Below, one piece after another: positions 26,071-34,836 of a stretch of 64,000 nucleotides of DNA; within the stretch, counting starts at the first letter, position 1, and each line of letters opens with the position of its first letter. The stretch spans positions 1,550,001 through 1,614,000 of the forward strand of contig NZ_JAZAPB010000002.1 in assembly GCF_036321025.1 (NCBI RefSeq), in the 5' to 3' direction. This stretch comes from Alteraurantiacibacter hainanensis (lineage in GTDB: Bacteria; Pseudomonadota; Alphaproteobacteria; Sphingomonadales; Sphingomonadaceae). Below the pieces are notes generated by a model. That model saw only the letters and a list, made by a program, of their open reading frames with translations, did not search any database and was not told the DNA's origin. The position numbers were made by a program, and so were the translations under genes.

Positions 26071-26939
26071 TCGCGAAACGCATTACCTCGCTTGTCGTTG
26101 CAGGGGCGCTGTGGCTGACCGGCTGCGGCGCCCCTTTCGAGCCTGAAACCGACTGGCCCGACGCCTCCCCCGCGATCTGGGAGATCACCGCGCGTTCGGG
26201 TGAGAAAGGCTGGGTGTTCGGCACGGTCCATGCCCTGCCCGACGACATGGCCTGGGGTTCTCCCGTGCTGGACGAGACGTTCGAAGAGGCCGGGGTGCTG
26301 GTGGTGGAAGTGGCCAACCTGGACGATCCGGCCGGAATGGGCCTTTTCGCGGATCTTTCCGAGACGCCGGGGCAACCCCCGCTGCAAAGCCGCGTGGAGC
26401 CGGGCGAGCGCCCTGCCCTGCAGGCCCTGATGGAAGAGGCCGACATGGCCGATACCGATTTCGGCCGCGTCGAAAGCTGGGCCGCGGCTATGATGCTATC
26501 GTCCGAGGTGCGCAGCGGCGATCCGGCGAACGGCGTCGACCGCGTGCTGATCCACAACGCCGAAGAGGTGATCGGGCTTGAGGGCTTTTCCCAGCAGCTG
26601 GAGATGTTCGATACCCTGTCCGAGGAAGCGCAGGCCGACCTGCTCTACGGCGTCGCGCGATCGCATCAGGCCAATTCCGAGCAGGAAATGCTGCTGGCTT
26701 GGCTGACCGGCGACGAGGACCAGCTCGCCGCGCACGTGAACGACACGCTGGATTTCTCGCCCGAACTGAAGCGCGTGCTGCTTTCGGATCGCAATGCCCG
26801 CTGGGTCGAAAGGATCGCCGAACTGGTCGATGCGGGCGCCCGGCCCTTTGTCGCGGTGGGCGCGGGCCACGTGATCGGAGACGAAGGCGTGGTCGCCCTG
26901 TTGCAGGCGCGCGGGTACGAGGCGCGCCGCATCCAGTAG
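26067..26939 (+). CDS. TraB/GumN family lipoprotein, copy 3
   Basis: 290-residue protein starting with TTG, whose last two bases begin the TGA stop of copy 2. The signal peptide ends in a lipobox (LWLTGCG), so unlike copies 1 and 2 it is probably lipid-anchored. GxxH motifs are VFGTVHALPDD (Val instead of Ile) and VGAGHVIGDEGV. The catalytic-site pattern is kept. The frame remains open far upstream but that part is the shadow of copy 2. Confidence 0.85.
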   Translation: MIAKRITSLVVAGALWLTGCGAPFEPETDWPDASPAIWEITARSGEKGWVFGTVHALPDDMAWGSPVLDETFEEAGVLVVEVANLDDPAGMGLFADLSETPGQPPLQSRVEPGERPALQALMEEADMADTDFGRVESWAAAMMLSSEVRSGDPANGVDRVLIHNAEEVIGLEGFSQQLEMFDTLSEEAQADLLYGVARSHQANSEQEMLLAWLTGDEDQLAAHVNDTLDFSPELKRVLLSDRNARWVERIAELVDAGARPFVAVGAGHVIGDEGVVALLQARGYEARRIQ

Positions 26940-27036
26940 TTGCTTTTGCGCCGTATCCTGCTAGACGCGCGCCTTCCGCCGATGTCATCCCTGGAGGCGT
27001 GGCGGTGTATGTATCTGCAATCGAAAGGCATTACTG

Positions 27037-27732
27037 ATGAGCGACGCTCTGAATCTGCCGGCCGAGATGCGTGAACGGGCTGGCAAGGGAGCCTCCCGTG
27101 CGCTGCGTCGCGAAGGCCGCGTACCCGCCGTCATTTATGGCGGCAAGGAAGAACCTTCTCCCATCCACGTGGAGGAAAAGGAGCTGGTCAAGCAACTGAT
27201 GACCGGCCACTTCATGAACTCGATCGTCATGGTCGAGGTGGATGGCAAGAAAACCCGCACCATTCCCAAGGATGTGGCGCTCCACCCGGTCAGCGACCGG
27301 CCGATCCACGTCGACTTCATGCGCCTGACGAAGGGCGCGAAGATCGAAGTGAACGTGCCTGTCGTCTTCACCAACGAGGAAGCGAGCCCCGGCCTGAAGA
27401 AGGGCGGCGTGCTCAACATCGTGCGTCACGAGCTGGAACTGGTCTGCGATGCGGACAAGATCCCCGGCGAGATCGAGATCGACGTTACCGGCCTGGAAGT
27501 GGGCGATTCGGTGCACATCAGCGCCGTCACCCTGCCCGATGGTTCGGAAAGCGCGATCACCGATCGTGACTTCACCATCGCCACCGTGGTTGCCCCGTCT
27601 GCCCTCAAGCGCTCCGGCGACGAGGAGGAGGCAGCCGAAGGCGAAGAGGAAGTGCCTGCCGACGGCGTTGCCGCGACCGAACAGGGTCCGGATGCCGATG
27701 CCGAGGAAGAGCAGGAAGAAAAGAGCGAGTAA
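27037..27732 (+). CDS. rplY: 50S ribosomal protein L25/Ctc
   Basis: 231-residue L25 of the long Ctc type that binds 5S rRNA. The N-terminus (RERAGKGASRALRREGRVPAV) is the RNA-binding L25 domain; the C-terminal beta domain and a Glu-rich tail follow. Its TAA stop overlaps the ATG of the next gene by one base (TAATG). rplY and pth nearby form the conserved rplY-pth group. Confidence 0.95.
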   Translation: MSDALNLPAEMRERAGKGASRALRREGRVPAVIYGGKEEPSPIHVEEKELVKQLMTGHFMNSIVMVEVDGKKTRTIPKDVALHPVSDRPIHVDFMRLTKGAKIEVNVPVVFTNEEASPGLKKGGVLNIVRHELELVCDADKIPGEIEIDVTGLEVGDSVHISAVTLPDGSESAITDRDFTIATVVAPSALKRSGDEEEAAEGEEEVPADGVAATEQGPDADAEEEQEEKSE

Positions 27733-28196
27733 TGCCGACGCGCGCACGCCTTGCTGCGCTCGCGCTGGCTGCGGGGCTGGCCGGGGGAATTTCCCTCGCG
27801 CCGGCTCCAGCGCTTGCCCAGTCCGCCCGCGTTCTGCCGTCCGATCCGCAGGATTTTCAGTGCTTCGTGCTGATGCAGCAGCGTCGCGGGCAACTTGCGA
27901 ACGCGGCTTCCATGACGCCTGAGCAACGCTCCGAAATCCTCAACAACCTCACCATCATCTCGGCCTTCTATGCCGGACGGCTCAGCCACTATTCCTCTGC
28001 CGAGGCGGTGGCGCAGTTCCGGCAGGCCGCCGGGCTGATTGCCAGTTCCAACCGCCAGCAGCTGGACAGGTTCGCCAACACCTGCGCGAACTTCTACCTC
28101 TCGGTGATGGAAGTGCTGGGCAACACCAATCTTCAGGCCAATGCACCGCAGCAGGCCGCGCCGCAAACCGGCGTACCCGAAGAGGGTGAACGCTAG
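27732..28196 (+). CDS. Exported hypothetical protein between rplY and pth
   Basis: 154-residue protein with a signal peptide cleaved near ALAQSA. The mature part is helical with two Cys (FQCFVLM and ANTCANFY) and a Gln/Pro-rich tail. It is coupled to rplY by TAATG and followed 12 bases later by pth, so it is part of that operon. No family recognised. Confidence 0.75.
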   Translation: MPTRARLAALALAAGLAGGISLAPAPALAQSARVLPSDPQDFQCFVLMQQRRGQLANAASMTPEQRSEILNNLTIISAFYAGRLSHYSSAEAVAQFRQAAGLIASSNRQQLDRFANTCANFYLSVMEVLGNTNLQANAPQQAAPQTGVPEEGER

Positions 28197-28208
28197 GGGA
28201 GGTTCCCC

Positions 28209-28778
28209 ATGCAATTGTGGGTAGGCCTGGGAAATCCCGGACCGCGCTATGCCATGCATCGTCACAACGTCGGCTTCATGGCCTGCGACGTGCTGGCCGA
28301 AATGCACGATTTCGATCCGGTGCAGAAGAAGTTCCAGGGCTGGCTGCAGGAAGGCCGCATCGGCGGCGAAAAGATCCTGCTGCTGAAACCCGGCACTTTC
28401 ATGAACGAAAGCGGCCGCAGCGTGGGCGAGGCCATGCGCTTCTACAAGCTGCCCGTGGAAGCCCTGACGGTATTCCACGACGAACTGGATCTGGCTCCGT
28501 TCAAGGTGAAAGTGAAACAGGGCGGCGGCCACGCCGGGCATAACGGCCTGCGATCGATCGACGCCCATCTCGGCCCCGATTTCCGCCGCGTGCGCATCGG
28601 CATCGGCCACCCCGGTCACAAGGACAGGGTGCACGGCCACGTGCTGGGCAACTATTCCAAGGCGGAGATGGACGATCTCGTCCAGATGCTGGGTGCCATC
28701 GGCTCCTGCGCGGAATGGCTGGCGGCGGGCGACGACCCGCGCTTCATGAGTGAATACGCCCTGCGGATGCAGGACTGA
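28209..28778 (+). CDS. pth: Peptidyl-tRNA hydrolase
   Basis: 189-residue enzyme that releases peptides from prematurely dropped peptidyl-tRNA. Conserved segments: GLGNPGPRYAMHRHNVGF (catalytic His), TFMNESGRSV, FHDELDL and GGGHAGHNGLRSI. GGGGAGG precedes the ATG. In many alphaproteobacteria the next gene is ychF; here a TPR/PEP-CTERM block lies between. Confidence 0.97.
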   Translation: MQLWVGLGNPGPRYAMHRHNVGFMACDVLAEMHDFDPVQKKFQGWLQEGRIGGEKILLLKPGTFMNESGRSVGEAMRFYKLPVEALTVFHDELDLAPFKVKVKQGGGHAGHNGLRSIDAHLGPDFRRVRIGIGHPGHKDRVHGHVLGNYSKAEMDDLVQMLGAIGSCAEWLAAGDDPRFMSEYALRMQD

Positions 28779-28781
28779 GCG

Positions 28782-29798
28782 TCAGCTGCTGGCAGCCTCG
28801 ATCGCTGCCTGCACCCGCATCGCTTCCGCATCGCCCCGGTTGCGCGCGACAACCGGCGCGGCAATGGCCCGGGCCGTCTCCACCTGGCCAAGCTGCAGCA
28901 GGGATTCGGCATACAGCAGCCGGGCCGGATCGTGGTCTGCGAGCTCGGCTTCGCTCGCCTGCAACAGTTCGCGCGCGTCGGCCCATTCGCCATCCCAGGC
29001 CCGCACCCGCGCCTGCTGGTAGACGAATTCCGGGTCCAGCGGCCGGGTTTCGGCACCGTAGGCGATCAGGTGCCGCGTGATTTCGGGCTTATCTGCCCGT
29101 TCGGATGCGGCAATGGCGGCGATCAGCGCAGGCCTGTCCAGCGGCACCTTCTCTATGATCCGAAGGTAGTTCGAAAGCGCGACAAGGTGATTGCCCTGCG
29201 CCTCTGCCAGGCGACCGGCGACAAACAGCGTTTCCACCCGTTCAGGAGCTGCGCCGACAGCCCGGGCCACGGCGCGCGCTGCGTCCTGCGTCTCGCCGCG
29301 GGCGAGGAGGTAGCTCGCCTCCGCGGTGTACAGGCGCACCCGCTCGCCCTCGGCGCTGCGCCCTTGGCGAAAGGCCGCCCTGGCGCCCTCCTCATCCCCT
29401 TCGAGGTCGGCTGCCAGCGCCCGTAAGCGCCAGGCTTCGGCGCTTCGTGCGTTTCCGATCAGTTCGATCGCGGCGTCGGTTTCGCCGCTCTGTAACTTGG
29501 CCTCCGCCTCGACGAGAACGAGGTCCTCGGAGCCTCCGCCCGCAGCCTCCAACCGGTCGAGGGTTGCGGCAACGTCTTCACCCCTCCCCATCGCCAGCTG
29601 AATTCGCGCCAGCAACTCCAGGGCCGTGGTGCTGTCAGCATCCGCGACCAGCGCTGTCTGCACGTGTTCGTAGGCAGCAAGGTAGTCCTGCGCCTCGAAC
29701 GAAGCCTGCGCCTCATCCAGCGGATCGACCGGCGCCGCCGAGCAGGCGGACAGGGCCATGGCCAGAATGGCGGCCTCAAGGGTACGCGGGCGGAACAT
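28782..29798 (-). CDS. TPR-repeat lipoprotein, first of a pair
   Basis: 338-residue protein with a lipoprotein signal (AMALSACSAAP, Cys acceptor). The rest is helical repeats of TPR type, such as AQASFEAQDYLAAYEHVQTA and YLLARGETQDAARAVARAVG. Start 29798 (MFRPRTLEA) is chosen; the upstream extension to 29942 overlaps the divergent promoter of the PEP-CTERM gene. It shares the block with a PEP-CTERM protein and a second TPR lipoprotein and resembles accessory TPR proteins of exosortase systems, though this link is inference. Confidence 0.8.
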   Translation of the reverse strand: MFRPRTLEAAILAMALSACSAAPVDPLDEAQASFEAQDYLAAYEHVQTALVADADSTTALELLARIQLAMGRGEDVAATLDRLEAAGGGSEDLVLVEAEAKLQSGETDAAIELIGNARSAEAWRLRALAADLEGDEEGARAAFRQGRSAEGERVRLYTAEASYLLARGETQDAARAVARAVGAAPERVETLFVAGRLAEAQGNHLVALSNYLRIIEKVPLDRPALIAAIAASERADKPEITRHLIAYGAETRPLDPEFVYQQARVRAWDGEWADARELLQASEAELADHDPARLLYAESLLQLGQVETARAIAAPVVARNRGDAEAMRVQAAIEAASS

Positions 29799-29857
29799 CA
29801 GCGATGCTGTACCGGGAAAGCGCAAACATTCGGTGAAGCGTCGAAATTCCTTACAAC

Positions 29858-29888
29858 TTAACCCTCGAGAAGCGTGCGTTAACCATCG
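29858..29888 (+). promoter_or_regulatory. Paired direct repeats upstream of the sigma-54 promoter
   Basis: TTAACCCTCG at 29858-29867 and TTAACCATCG at 29879-29888 match in nine of ten bases and are exactly 21 bases apart, that is on the same face of the helix. They lie 23 to 50 bases upstream of the -24 box. That is a possible place for an activator, though closer than many enhancer sites. TTAACC also resembles a CtrA half-site. Confidence 0.4.
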
Positions 29889-29908
29889 TGACCCGCAGAA
29901 AGCCGCAA

Positions 29909-29926
29909 TTGGCACGCCGATTGCTT
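29909..29926 (+). promoter_or_regulatory. Sigma-54 (RpoN) promoter of the PEP-CTERM gene
   Basis: TTGGCACGCCGATTGCTT matches the -24/-12 consensus YTGGCACG-N4-TTGCW with the invariant GG at 29911-29912 and GC at 29923-29924 in the right spacing. The predicted transcript start is near 29935, about 25 bases before the ATG at 29960. Confidence 0.8.
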
Positions 29927-29959
29927 CGATGTCATCAACCATTCTTCTGGGGGTTTAAG

Positions 29960-30703
29960 ATGCGTTCGAAATTTGCCTGCGGGCTGCTTGCCGCTGCGTC
30001 CATCGCGATCGCGTCACCCGCGCTTGCAGATCCCATCACGCTGGGCAGCGGTGACATCGGATCGAGCTTTACGATCGACTTCGATGGCTTCGCCAATTCG
30101 CCGACGAACACGGTCGACAACCTGACCAGTTCGATCACCTTCACGCTCGAGGGCGTGACGGGCAGCGCCTACACCTTCGGCTACCTGGTCGACAACACGA
30201 CCGGCGGCGGCCTGACGTCGAACATCTCGAGCTTCGCCTTCAATGTCGATCCCGACATTACCGCCGCCACGTCGACCGGCGACTACAGCTTCGCCTTCGT
30301 GACGGATGGACAGGGCAGCGACCCGTCCTATCCCAACCAGATCGGCGCGGTGGATGTCTGCTTCAAGGCGGCAAACAGCGGCTCGTGCTCGAACAGCGGT
30401 GGCATCTCCGAGGGCCAGAGCGGCAGCGGCACGCTTTCGCTGCTGTTCGGCTCCGACGTCAGCGAGATCACGCTGAGCGACTTCTTCGTGCGCTATCAGG
30501 GCATCAGCGGAGCCGGCGACGTGACTTCTGCCAGCGGGCAGTCGACCACGTCCAGCGGCTCCACCACCAGCAGCACGTCGAGCGGTACGCAGGTGCCGGC
30601 GCCGGGTGCAATCGGCCTGCTCGGGCTTGCACTGCTCGGCCTCGGCCTTGCGCGCCGTCGTCGCAAGCTTTCCACCGGCGAGATGCAGCCCGCTTTCGCC
30701 TGA
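29960..30703 (+). CDS. PEP-CTERM protein, 'cistern' type
   Basis: 247-residue secreted protein with a signal peptide (LLAAASIAIASPALA). The mature part starts DPITLGSGDIGSSFTIDFDG, as in the cistern subgroup of PEP-CTERM proteins, and has a Ser/Thr-rich linker of about 25 residues. The C-terminal sorting signal follows in order: VPAPG, one transmembrane helix, and the Arg cluster RRRRK. The tail after the Arg cluster (LSTGEMQPAFA) is longer than usual. Exosortase cuts and anchors such proteins, but none is encoded in this window. Expression is likely RpoN-dependent. Confidence 0.85.
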   Translation: MRSKFACGLLAAASIAIASPALADPITLGSGDIGSSFTIDFDGFANSPTNTVDNLTSSITFTLEGVTGSAYTFGYLVDNTTGGGLTSNISSFAFNVDPDITAATSTGDYSFAFVTDGQGSDPSYPNQIGAVDVCFKAANSGSCSNSGGISEGQSGSGTLSLLFGSDVSEITLSDFFVRYQGISGAGDVTSASGQSTTSSGSTTSSTSSGTQVPAPGAIGLLGLALLGLGLARRRRKLSTGEMQPAFA

Positions 30704-30726
30704 TCGGCTCTTACTGTTCCTGGTAG

Positions 30727-30760
30727 GGGCGTCGTTCCAGTGGGACGACGCCCTTTCCTT
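30727..30760 (+). terminator. Intrinsic terminator of the PEP-CTERM gene
   Basis: Stem GGGCGTCGT / ACGACGCCC with a short loop, followed by TTTCCTT. It sits 23 bases after the stop. Confidence 0.8.
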
Positions 30761-30764
30761 TTGT

Positions 30765-32282
30765 CTATCCGCGCCGGGCGCTCGCAAGGTGTTCGGCAAT
30801 GGTGGTGTTGCCCGGCGCAAGCCGTGCCGCCCGCTCCAGCAGTTCCACGCCGCGCGCCCTATCGCGATCGGTCTGCACCATCAGCCAACCCGCGGTATCG
30901 AGCACGTTGGGATGATCGGGCGCGAGTGCCAGCGCAGCCAGAGCCAGGTCCAGCGCTTCCTCGGACCGGCCCGTCCGGCTCGTCGCGTAAGCAAGGTTGT
31001 TGAGGACAAGGGCGTTGGAATCGCCCGTCCAACCGCGCAGCTGTTCGTAGGCAGAGATGGCCGCGCCCCAGCGTTCGGCGCGCAGGTGCGCATCGGCGCG
31101 GGCCAGCAAGGTGGCTACGCGCTCTTCCGGCGGAGCCTGCGCCAGGGCTTCGTCGATCAGCCGTGTCTGGCCCGACTGCCGAGCAGCCTCGGCGTAGAGC
31201 GCGAGATCGCGCGGTGTGCCGTCAGCGCTGGTCGCAAGGGGGCGGATCGTGTCGAAGGCGGAACGGGCATCGTCGACGGACAGTTGCGCGCGCGCCAGCA
31301 CCCGCCGCGGCTCCGCTGCCTGCGGATTGCGTCGGACAAGGTCCGCAAGCCGGGGCAAGGCCTGCTCGGGCATCTCCAGTTCGAGCAGCGAACGGGCGTA
31401 GAGCAACTGCTGGCGCGGATCGTCCCTGCTCTCGATCGGTTGGAGCAGGTCTCTCACGGCGGCCCAGTCCGACTCCTCGGCAGCCAGGCGCGCCTGCAGG
31501 TAGATCACGTCGGGATCGCCCGGCATCCGGCGCGCCGCATCGGCCACCAATGCACTCGCCTCCTCGATCTGCCCCATGTCGCCCAGCACGCCGATGCGGC
31601 CCAGCAAGGCCGCGCGGGAATCGGGCCATTCCTCCTGTGCCCGAGCGAAAAATTCGAGCGCCTGCGAAAGGGCGCCCATTTCCTGCGCAATCAGCGCGCT
31701 CGCCAGCAGCGGATCGAGCCCCTCGGGGTCGGCCTCGCGCGCCAGTCGCGCCTGCTCCGCCGCCAGATCGGCATCCCCGGATGCCATGGCAAGGCGCGCG
31801 TAGTCCGCATGGAGCCGCGAGCGATCGCCCGGCGCGCGAACACCGCGCTGGAAGGCATCGACCGCCTCTTCCCGGCGACCGACGCCGATGTGGGCCAGTG
31901 CGGCGATGCGCAATCCATCCGCCGTGCCGAGCGATTCTCCCGCGGCCAGGGCGCTCTCGAACTCGCCCTGCAGCAGGAATGCCTCGGCCAGCAGCGCCCG
32001 ATGATCGGCTGGGGACCGGCCCAGCTGTTCCAGGCGCAGCAGCGTGGAATTTGCGCCGGTGCCGTCGCCCAGCATCAGCTGTGTCCGGGCGAGCAGGTCC
32101 AGCGCCTCCGCATCGTTCTCGTCGGCCTGCAACAGTGTGCCGAGGTCGAGCCGCGCCTCGCCGAAGCGATGGTCCGCAAAGGCCTGTTCGGCCCGGTCCA
32201 TGCGTTCCTCCGGCGAAATGCCGCATCCGGGGAGCGCAAGGGCAAGAGCGGCAGCGGCAAGAAAGTGGGGGTGCGGTTTCAT
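30765..32282 (-). CDS. TPR-repeat lipoprotein, second of a pair
   Basis: 505-residue protein with a lipoprotein signal (ALALALPGCG). The rest is about a dozen TPR-like helical pairs, such as AEQAFADHRFGEARLDLGTL and ALVLNNLAYATSRTGRSEEA, the last being a strong TPR consensus. The C-terminal third resembles the PrsT-type TPR proteins found with PEP-CTERM/exosortase systems. It converges with the PEP-CTERM gene and lies just before ychF. Probably an outer- or inner-membrane scaffold; direct function unknown. Confidence 0.82.
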   Translation of the reverse strand: MKPHPHFLAAAALALALPGCGISPEERMDRAEQAFADHRFGEARLDLGTLLQADENDAEALDLLARTQLMLGDGTGANSTLLRLEQLGRSPADHRALLAEAFLLQGEFESALAAGESLGTADGLRIAALAHIGVGRREEAVDAFQRGVRAPGDRSRLHADYARLAMASGDADLAAEQARLAREADPEGLDPLLASALIAQEMGALSQALEFFARAQEEWPDSRAALLGRIGVLGDMGQIEEASALVADAARRMPGDPDVIYLQARLAAEESDWAAVRDLLQPIESRDDPRQQLLYARSLLELEMPEQALPRLADLVRRNPQAAEPRRVLARAQLSVDDARSAFDTIRPLATSADGTPRDLALYAEAARQSGQTRLIDEALAQAPPEERVATLLARADAHLRAERWGAAISAYEQLRGWTGDSNALVLNNLAYATSRTGRSEEALDLALAALALAPDHPNVLDTAGWLMVQTDRDRARGVELLERAARLAPGNTTIAEHLASARRG

Positions 32283-32408
32283 GCCGGCAGCCCTAGCGGG
32301 TTCAGGTTGAAAAGCGGTTTACCGCCTTTCCGCATCCGCTGGCTTTCCCGGTGCCGAGCGTCTAAGGCGCGGCGCAACGCCAATCCAAACGCATGAAGGC
32401 ACGAAATT

Positions 32409-33509
32409 ATGGGATTCCGCTGCGGGATCGTGGGCCTGCCCAACGTCGGCAAGTCGACCCTTTTCAACGCACTTACCGAAACGCAGGCCGCGCAGGCTGC
32501 CAACTATCCGTTCTGCACCATCGAACCCAATGTGGGCCAGGTGGCCGTGCCTGACGAGCGGCTGGAGAAGATCGCCGCCATCGCGAAGAGCGCGAAGGTC
32601 ATCCACACCCAGCTTTCGTTCGTCGACATTGCGGGGCTGGTGAAAGGGGCAAGCGCGGGCGAAGGCCTGGGCAACCAGTTCCTCGGCAATATCCGCGAGG
32701 TGGATGCCATCGTCCACGTCCTGCGCTGTTTCGAGGACGACGATATCCAGCACGTCGCGAACAAGGTAGATCCGCTGGCCGATGCGGAGGTCGTGGAGAC
32801 CGAGCTGATGCTGGCGGACCTGGAGAGCCTCGAGAAGCGGGTGGAGAACGCAAAGCGGCGTGCCACCGGCGGCGACAAGGAAGCCAAGGCGCTGGCCAGC
32901 GTGCTGGGCCAGGCGCTCGAGCTGCTGCGCGAAGGAAAGCCTGCCCGGCTGACGCAGCCGAACGACGACGAGGAAGCACGCCTGTTCCAGCAGGCCCAGC
33001 TGCTGACGGCGAAGCCTGTGCTTTACGTATGCAACGTGGCTGAAGACGAAGCCGCGACCGGCAACGCGATGTCTGAAAAGGTGTTCGCCAAGGCCGCCGC
33101 CGAGGGTGCACAAGCCGTCGTCGTTTCCGCCGCGATCGAATCCGAGCTGGTGGACATGGAGCCCGAGGACAGGGCGGAATTTCTCGCCGAACTCGGCCTC
33201 GAGGAAAGCGGCCTCGCCCGCGTCATCCGTGCGGGATACGAACTGCTGAAGCTGAAGACCTTCTTCACCGCCGGCCCCAAGGAAGCGCGCGCCTGGACGA
33301 CACCCGCCGATGCCAAGGCACCGCAGGCGGCGGGCGAGATCCACACCGATTTCCAGAAGGGCTTCATCCGGGCCGAAACCATCGCCTACGACGATTACGT
33401 CGCCCTGGGCGGCGAAGCGGCCGCGCGCGATGCGGGCAAGCTGCGCCAGGAAGGCAAGGACTACCTGGTGCAGGACGGCGACGTGCTGCTGTTCAAGTTC
33501 AATGTCTAG
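32409..33509 (+). CDS. ychF: Redox-responsive ATPase YchF (Obg family)
   Basis: 366-residue P-loop protein with GLPNVGKSTLFNAL (G1), DIAGLVKGASAGEGLG (G3) and NVAED in the place of the GTP-specific NKxD, as expected for an ATP-preferring member. The C-terminal TGS-like domain includes HTDFQKGFIRAE. YchF binds ribosomes and responds to oxidative stress. Confidence 0.96.
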   Translation: MGFRCGIVGLPNVGKSTLFNALTETQAAQAANYPFCTIEPNVGQVAVPDERLEKIAAIAKSAKVIHTQLSFVDIAGLVKGASAGEGLGNQFLGNIREVDAIVHVLRCFEDDDIQHVANKVDPLADAEVVETELMLADLESLEKRVENAKRRATGGDKEAKALASVLGQALELLREGKPARLTQPNDDEEARLFQQAQLLTAKPVLYVCNVAEDEAATGNAMSEKVFAKAAAEGAQAVVVSAAIESELVDMEPEDRAEFLAELGLEESGLARVIRAGYELLKLKTFFTAGPKEARAWTTPADAKAPQAAGEIHTDFQKGFIRAETIAYDDYVALGGEAAARDAGKLRQEGKDYLVQDGDVLLFKFNV

Positions 33510-33513
33510 AAAA

Positions 33514-33550
33514 GGAAACGGCGCGGAAACCTAAGCTTCCGCGCCGTTCC
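33514..33550 (-). terminator. Terminator between ychF and the exported repeat gene
   Basis: Long inverted repeat (GGAAACGGCGCGGAA / TTCCGCGCCGTTCC, one bulged A). On the minus strand it is followed by TTTTC, so it fits the convergent gene at 33574 best; it may also stop ychF transcripts. Confidence 0.65.
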
Positions 33551-33573
33551 GGCATTCGTTCGATCAGACGCCC

Positions 33574-34836
33574 TTACATCATCGATGCGGCGTAGGCGGC
33601 CCACATGCGAGCGATGGGCTCGCGGGTGCCGTCGACCTTGGCAAACGTCTCGATCGCGGCAGCGTAGTTGCCCTGCTGGGCCTGCGCGATACCGATGCGG
33701 GTGTTGGCCACGTTGGCGTCGTAACCCTTATCCAGCGCGGTGCTGTAGAGTTCTTCGGCCTGGGCGAAATCGTCCAGCGAGTAGAGGACGTCACCGGCAC
33801 CGATGGCATCGAGACCGTCACCGGAGCGACCATCCGACACGATGGTGTCGATACCGCTGCGGTCCTGCGGAGCGCGGGTATCGGCAATGCCCTTCACCTC
33901 GACGTAGTAGGGATCGTCGGCGGTGAACACGCCTTCTTCGGTACCCCTTGCCAGCACCTTCTGCACCTCGTTCGACATCACGCGCGGATCGAGATCCTCG
34001 ATGTAGCGCACGAATTCGGGACGCTGGGTCAACGCGTCGGTGACGCGCATCAGGCGGAAAAGGTCGACGCGGGCTTCAGGTTCGAACTCGTACAGGGCGT
34101 TGACGACCTGCAGGGTGTTCACCCAGTTGGTCTGGGTCGGATAGTGGCGCAGCAATGCCTCGGAAACGTCGATGGCTTCGCTCGACATGTCGTTGTCGTA
34201 GGTGCTCTGCAGCGCGCTCAGGATCCAGCCCTCGTTGGGGGTGTTGCCGGCCGCTTCTGCATCGGCGATCGCCTGCATCCGGTAGTCGAGACCGGCCTGT
34301 TCGTTGCCCTCACGGCCATAGGTGTCCGCGATCAGGGAGACGAGGTCGGCTTCCGGGTCGGAATAGCCGGCCGCACGGGCCGCCTCGAAAGCCGCGCGGG
34401 CCGCGGCCCAGTCATCGGCCTGATAGGCAAGGCTGCCGACGAACCAGTTGAACTGGCCGACCTGCTCGGGTGCGACAAGGCCGCTGTCCAGCATCATCTG
34501 CAGGCCACGGCGCTGCAGCGCGGGGTCGGACAGGTTGTTGCCGATGTTGAGGATGAGGTTACCGGCCACCTGGCGGTCGTTCTCGTTCTCGATGGCGGCG
34601 ACCACGGTCGGGATCGCGGCGCGCGCGCCTTCGTAATTGGCGGGCTGCGCGTTCACCATTTCGGCGACGGGCTGATAGGCTTCGGCAAATCCGCTCGAAT
34701 TCTGCGCCTGCGCAGCTTCGGAGGTAACAGCGGTCGAACCCATGGCCACACCGCCGGCAAGCGCGATGGCGAGGGCGAAGCCGGCTACGGTTCCGCGAAA
34801 GGATTTGTTGCGAGTGGAACGGAAGGCGCGAAGCAT
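33574..34836 (-). CDS. Exported tetratricopeptide-like protein
   Basis: 420-residue protein with a signal peptide that is basic at first (LRAFRSTRNKSFRG) and then hydrophobic, cleaved near AQAQNSS. The mature part has helical repeats, such as SLAYQADDWAAARAAFEAAR and AEELYSTALDKGYDANVANT. No enzyme motif. It is a periplasmic or surface scaffold by appearance; no specific family recognised. Confidence 0.75.
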   Translation of the reverse strand: MLRAFRSTRNKSFRGTVAGFALAIALAGGVAMGSTAVTSEAAQAQNSSGFAEAYQPVAEMVNAQPANYEGARAAIPTVVAAIENENDRQVAGNLILNIGNNLSDPALQRRGLQMMLDSGLVAPEQVGQFNWFVGSLAYQADDWAAARAAFEAARAAGYSDPEADLVSLIADTYGREGNEQAGLDYRMQAIADAEAAGNTPNEGWILSALQSTYDNDMSSEAIDVSEALLRHYPTQTNWVNTLQVVNALYEFEPEARVDLFRLMRVTDALTQRPEFVRYIEDLDPRVMSNEVQKVLARGTEEGVFTADDPYYVEVKGIADTRAPQDRSGIDTIVSDGRSGDGLDAIGAGDVLYSLDDFAQAEELYSTALDKGYDANVANTRIGIAQAQQGNYAAAIETFAKVDGTREPIARMWAAYAASMM

